A stretch of 48,351 nt of DNA from Gryganskiella cystojenkinii. Lineage: Eukaryota; Mortierellomycota; Mortierellomycetes; Mortierellales; Mortierellaceae. How positions within the stretch are numbered: the stretch's first letter is position 1; the number at the start of each line of letters is the position of its first letter. The position numbers and the translations under genes are program-made. Location: NCBI GenBank assembly GCA_015852425.1, contig JAAAIG010000154.1, positions 1 to 48,351 of the forward strand, written 5' to 3'. Below the pieces are notes generated by a model. The model did no database searches, was not told where the DNA came from, and worked only from the letters and a program-made list of their open reading frames with translations. Positions 45,563 to 48,351 of the stretch are shown in pieces.

Positions 45563-48331
45563 CTATCGACTCCACCCAAGTCCGGCCAGGACACTCGCAC
45601 ACTCGAGCTCATCCAAGTTTAGACTCTGAGGGATGTGCGGAGCTGATGAGGCACCGCTAGGACTTGTTGATAGCGAGGGACTACCGACCCGACTACCATG
45701 GTTACTATTAACCCTACTGCCGTGGTTACTGCGACTGTGATCACTATTGTAGCTAGGTTCGGCAGGGGTCTTTCGAGGAGAGGAGAAGATGGTCGAGGTT
45801 GGAGGCAGAGATCCGTTCCAAGTCCGGTTCCGTTCCAGAGCCGGATAAGACTGACCGAAATCACTGCCACTTGGAGGCGGTGAGGCAGACAAACCCACGA
45901 GCGAAAGTGTCGAGAGCGAGGCTTTGAGGCTCTTACGGGTAGGTGTTGCAATCCTCTTGAACTGTTGCTGTTGACCATTCCATTGACGATCCTCAAGTCT
46001 TGAAGAAGTTGCCAGCGCCAGACGCTTCTTGGCATGCGCGGCAGCAGCGCTCAAGGCGGCTACGAAATCGTCCTCATCGGTCTCGTCACCATCAACAGAG
46101 TCTTCTCGATCCATGGCAGGAGCAGGCGAGGGGCGGACGCGTCGCTTTTGTGATTGTTGGCGATATTGCTGCTTAGTAGGGGGACTGAGAGCATCATCCG
46201 TGGCATCCTCGTCCGTCTCGGAATCAAAGAGGTATTTGCCAATCGAGAGGCGACGGGCTCGAACAGCTGTCTGACCAAAAAATCCACTGCGACGGAAAGT
46301 TGGCAACTGAGGTTTCTCGATCCTGCTCTCGGATGAACGGTCCGAGATCTGTTGTTGAAGACGACGACCCCATTGGGAAAGGTTGGTGGACAAAGAAATT
46401 GGGATTGAAGATGAAGATCGGTAGGATGAAGGGTTGTTGTTGCTGTTAATGTTACTGTTGTACATTCCTTGACGTTTTGACAAGGAGGATTGACGGAAAT
46501 TGGATGGATTATGCTGGTAATGGCGATTATGCTGTTGATGATGTTGTTGCTGTTGCTGCTGACGATTAATGACCTGCTCCATAAGTGACATCGTCCTAGA
46601 GAATGGTGATGCGGGTTGGTAGGTTGAATTAGGTTCCGGGCGGTGCTTTCGCGAATCCTTTTGAATTGTCCGGTGATGATGCTGTCCGTGTTTGCTACCG
46701 TTATGAAGAGAAGGCGTGCCCGAGGTAGCATGTCTCATCATCGAGGGTGTCGACAAGGATCGGTTCGGGAGAGGGAGACAAGCCGTCATGGATTGAGAGG
46801 TCCCAGAAAAGGTTGGATTAAGAATCGGTTTGTTGGAGGTCTTGGACCAAAGTGCCATTGGTGGCGGTGGATGACTCGATCCTTGAACGGAGTACCGCCT
46901 GGCTTCCTGCAACAACATGCTCAGATGCTTATCGGCTGTATTTGCGTTGACGGATCCACGCATCTCTTCCTTCTTATCGTCAGTATCATCCTTCTTGATC
47001 TGAATCTCGATGGTATCATTGCTGTTGGTGGGAGAGGGAGGACACGAGAGGACCTGGCTGGGAGACAACTCGACAACTTCATGTTTGACGACGACGACCA
47101 AAGAGTCTGTCTCTGGAGCGGCTTCGACCACGGCCCTTGTGACTTGCTCTGGCTCGGACAAAGGCTTGCAGGGCGAGACTGACCTAAGACGATGCCGATC
47201 TCCGTGCTCCTTCGGAGAGGGAAGAGGTGAGACGATGGTGGGCAATGAAGAACAGGTCTCTGCCCTCAAGAGCTGTGATTCCAAGGCTCGAACCGGAGGA
47301 GGAGAGAGAGACATGAGATCGGAACAAGACCTAGAACCCTTCTTTGAAAAAGATCTCGGGGTGACTTCATTTGTCGGTGATAGCAATGGCGAAACAGACA
47401 TGATCGAGTCCCCAGAGGACCGACGGTGGATTAAATCGTGGTGATCGCCCTCGGACCTCGAACAATAGTCCTCTTCAGAACCATTATGATGTCCACCACT
47501 GTTACTACCACTACCACCCCCGTTTGAACAGATTGATTTTTTGCGGAGTGTCTGTCGGCGGTTTTGGAACCAGATCTGGACAGCTCGAACGCTCATCCCC
47601 AATCGTTCACCCAATTCCTGTCGGGTCGTCGCATCCGGCAACAGGTTCTTTGCAAATGCATCTTCTAGGATATCCAATTCTTCACGGTTGGTTCTCCTTC
47701 TGCGTTTTCGTGGATGGCTCTCGGGTGAGGTCGCGTCAAAGTGAGAAGGCAAGGCGTTGACCCAGTTCAGCGTCTTTTTTGGCGTTGAGGGCGACGTTTG
47801 GTGTTGATCAAAGGGGTGGACTGAGGGAGACTGATGGTGATGATGGTCGTGTGGTTGTTGTTGTTGTTGCTGTTGTTGAAGCTGCAAGGTGAGCGTTGGT
47901 CGTGGTTGTTGTGGTCGCTCGGAAGGATATTCGGTATCTGAGAGAGGGAAGGACGAGGGCTCTTGAAGACCGCAGTCCTGGGATTTTTGAGAGAGCGGCG
48001 GTGACATAAGGACGTTGTGATGTGATTCGAGGTGATGTTGGTTTGAGGGGATCTCGTCCTCGTCCGTGAACGAGTCGGACCTTGAGGTAGGCATGCGGGG
48101 TGAGATTGTTGGAGAGGAAGAGGAGGAAGTGTGAGGAAGAGGAGTTATGGTGGTGTTGGAATGTGAATGGTCATGGGAGGGGGATGTTGGCGGCACAGCA
48201 GAGTGGTCTGATGTGAGAGCAAAAGTGAAAGTGGAAGGGAGGGGCGGTGCGAAGGAGGTGGTTACAAACAACTTCTGTTGGCTCGGGTTCTGGTGCTGGG
48301 GGAATACGAATGGTGAGGGTGATGCACTCAT
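45563..48331 (-). CDS. Homeodomain transcription factor
   Basis: A single-exon 922-residue protein whose start codon lies 20 bp from the window edge. The homeodomain (about residues 207-267) begins with a basic arm RKRRRRTNREEL and ends with the recognition helix VQIWFQNRRQTLRKK, with Q50 and N51 in the usual places. It is a 60-residue typical homeodomain rather than a three-residue-longer TALE type. The N-terminal 200 residues are Ser/Pro/His/Gln-rich with polyGln (LQQQQQQQQ) and polyHis. The remainder is disordered with Ser/Pro blocks, a second Gln/His-rich tract and acidic patches (DEDDFVAAL). The layout is like fungal homeodomain regulators of the Pho2/Yox1/Hoy1 kind, but I cannot assign an orthologue. 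The targets are unknown. Confidence 0.9.
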   Translation of the reverse strand: MSASPSPFVFPQHQNPSQQKLFVTTSFAPPLPSTFTFALTSDHSAVPPTSPSHDHSHSNTTITPLPHTSSSSSPTISPRMPTSRSDSFTDEDEIPSNQHHLESHHNVLMSPPLSQKSQDCGLQEPSSFPLSDTEYPSERPQQPRPTLTLQLQQQQQQQQPHDHHHHQSPSVHPFDQHQTSPSTPKKTLNWVNALPSHFDATSPESHPRKRRRRTNREELDILEDAFAKNLLPDATTRQELGERLGMSVRAVQIWFQNRRQTLRKKSICSNGGGSGSNSGGHHNGSEEDYCSRSEGDHHDLIHRRSSGDSIMSVSPLLSPTNEVTPRSFSKKGSRSCSDLMSLSPPPVRALESQLLRAETCSSLPTIVSPLPSPKEHGDRHRLRSVSPCKPLSEPEQVTRAVVEAAPETDSLVVVVKHEVVELSPSQVLSCPPSPTNSNDTIEIQIKKDDTDDKKEEMRGSVNANTADKHLSMLLQEARRYSVQGSSHPPPPMALWSKTSNKPILNPTFSGTSQSMTACLPLPNRSLSTPSMMRHATSGTPSLHNGSKHGQHHHRTIQKDSRKHRPEPNSTYQPASPFSRTMSLMEQVINRQQQQQQHHQQHNRHYQHNPSNFRQSSLSKRQGMYNSNINSNNNPSSYRSSSSIPISLSTNLSQWGRRLQQQISDRSSESRIEKPQLPTFRRSGFFGQTAVRARRLSIGKYLFDSETDEDATDDALSPPTKQQYRQQSQKRRVRPSPAPAMDREDSVDGDETDEDDFVAALSAAAAHAKKRLALATSSRLEDRQWNGQQQQFKRIATPTRKSLKASLSTLSLVGLSASPPPSGSDFGQSYPALERNRTWNGSLPPTSTIFSSPRKTPAEPSYNSDHSRSNHGSRVNSNHGSRVGSPSLSTSPSGASSAPHIPQSLNLDELECASVLAGLGWSR

Positions 48332-48351
48332 TTGTGGACGACGACTACAAA

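Overview
The window is nuclear DNA from a filamentous fungus, most likely an early-diverging one (Mortierellomycota or a close relative; inference). The main evidence is spliceosomal introns of about 75-400 nt with GTAAGT/YAG borders, histone H3 and H1 genes, mitochondrial carriers, a Chs5 exomer-type protein, a fused trehalose synthase/phosphatase, Q- and S-rich regulatory proteins and pyrimidine-rich promoters. Two 10-N assembly gaps lie at 24194-24203 and 34360-34369, both beside homopolymers. No operon, CRISPR array, tRNA or rRNA was seen, and no intact transposon.

Layout. 1-531 holds the 3' exons of a + strand gene that starts outside the window. Histone H3 (1487-1897, +) has a 5' UTR intron. 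CHS5-like (2711-3610, -) and mannose-6-phosphate isomerase (4155-6043, +) are divergent over a shared 0.5 kb promoter. A four-exon small membrane protein follows (6298-7121, +). NRDE2 (7392-12690, -) has eight exons and shares a 277 bp bidirectional promoter with mitochondrial ribosomal protein bL19m (12968-13687, +). 13.7-17.3 kb is gene-poor and holds a small minus-strand ORF, a frame-disrupted zinc-finger-like locus and one 78-residue protein.

Two mitochondrial phosphate carriers lie in tandem (17289-18218 intronless; 19192-20664 with two introns). The Tps2-like trehalose-phosphate phosphatase (21114-24917, -) has seven exons. After a 2.9 kb stretch with only one ATG-less open frame come a secreted S41-like protease (27796-30390, +), histone H1 (31151-32253, +) and EB1/Bim1 (32959-34249, +). 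Next are a membrane RING-H2 protein (35806-38780, +), a 1790-residue unrecognised protein (39087-44699, -) and a 922-residue homeodomain protein (45563-48331, -).

The genes are mostly housekeeping: chromatin (H3, H1), nuclear RNA surveillance (NRDE2), cell wall and sugar metabolism (Chs5, PMI, Tps2), mitochondria (two carriers, bL19m), microtubules (EB1), protein turnover (RING, S41) and transcription (homeodomain). I did not find a clear novel multi-gene system. The least explained material is the 1790-residue protein, the ATG-less frame at 25911-26428, the frame-disrupted locus at 15267-15622 and the small ORF at 14169-14381. Exon borders below were placed by hand from splice signals and reading-frame continuity.
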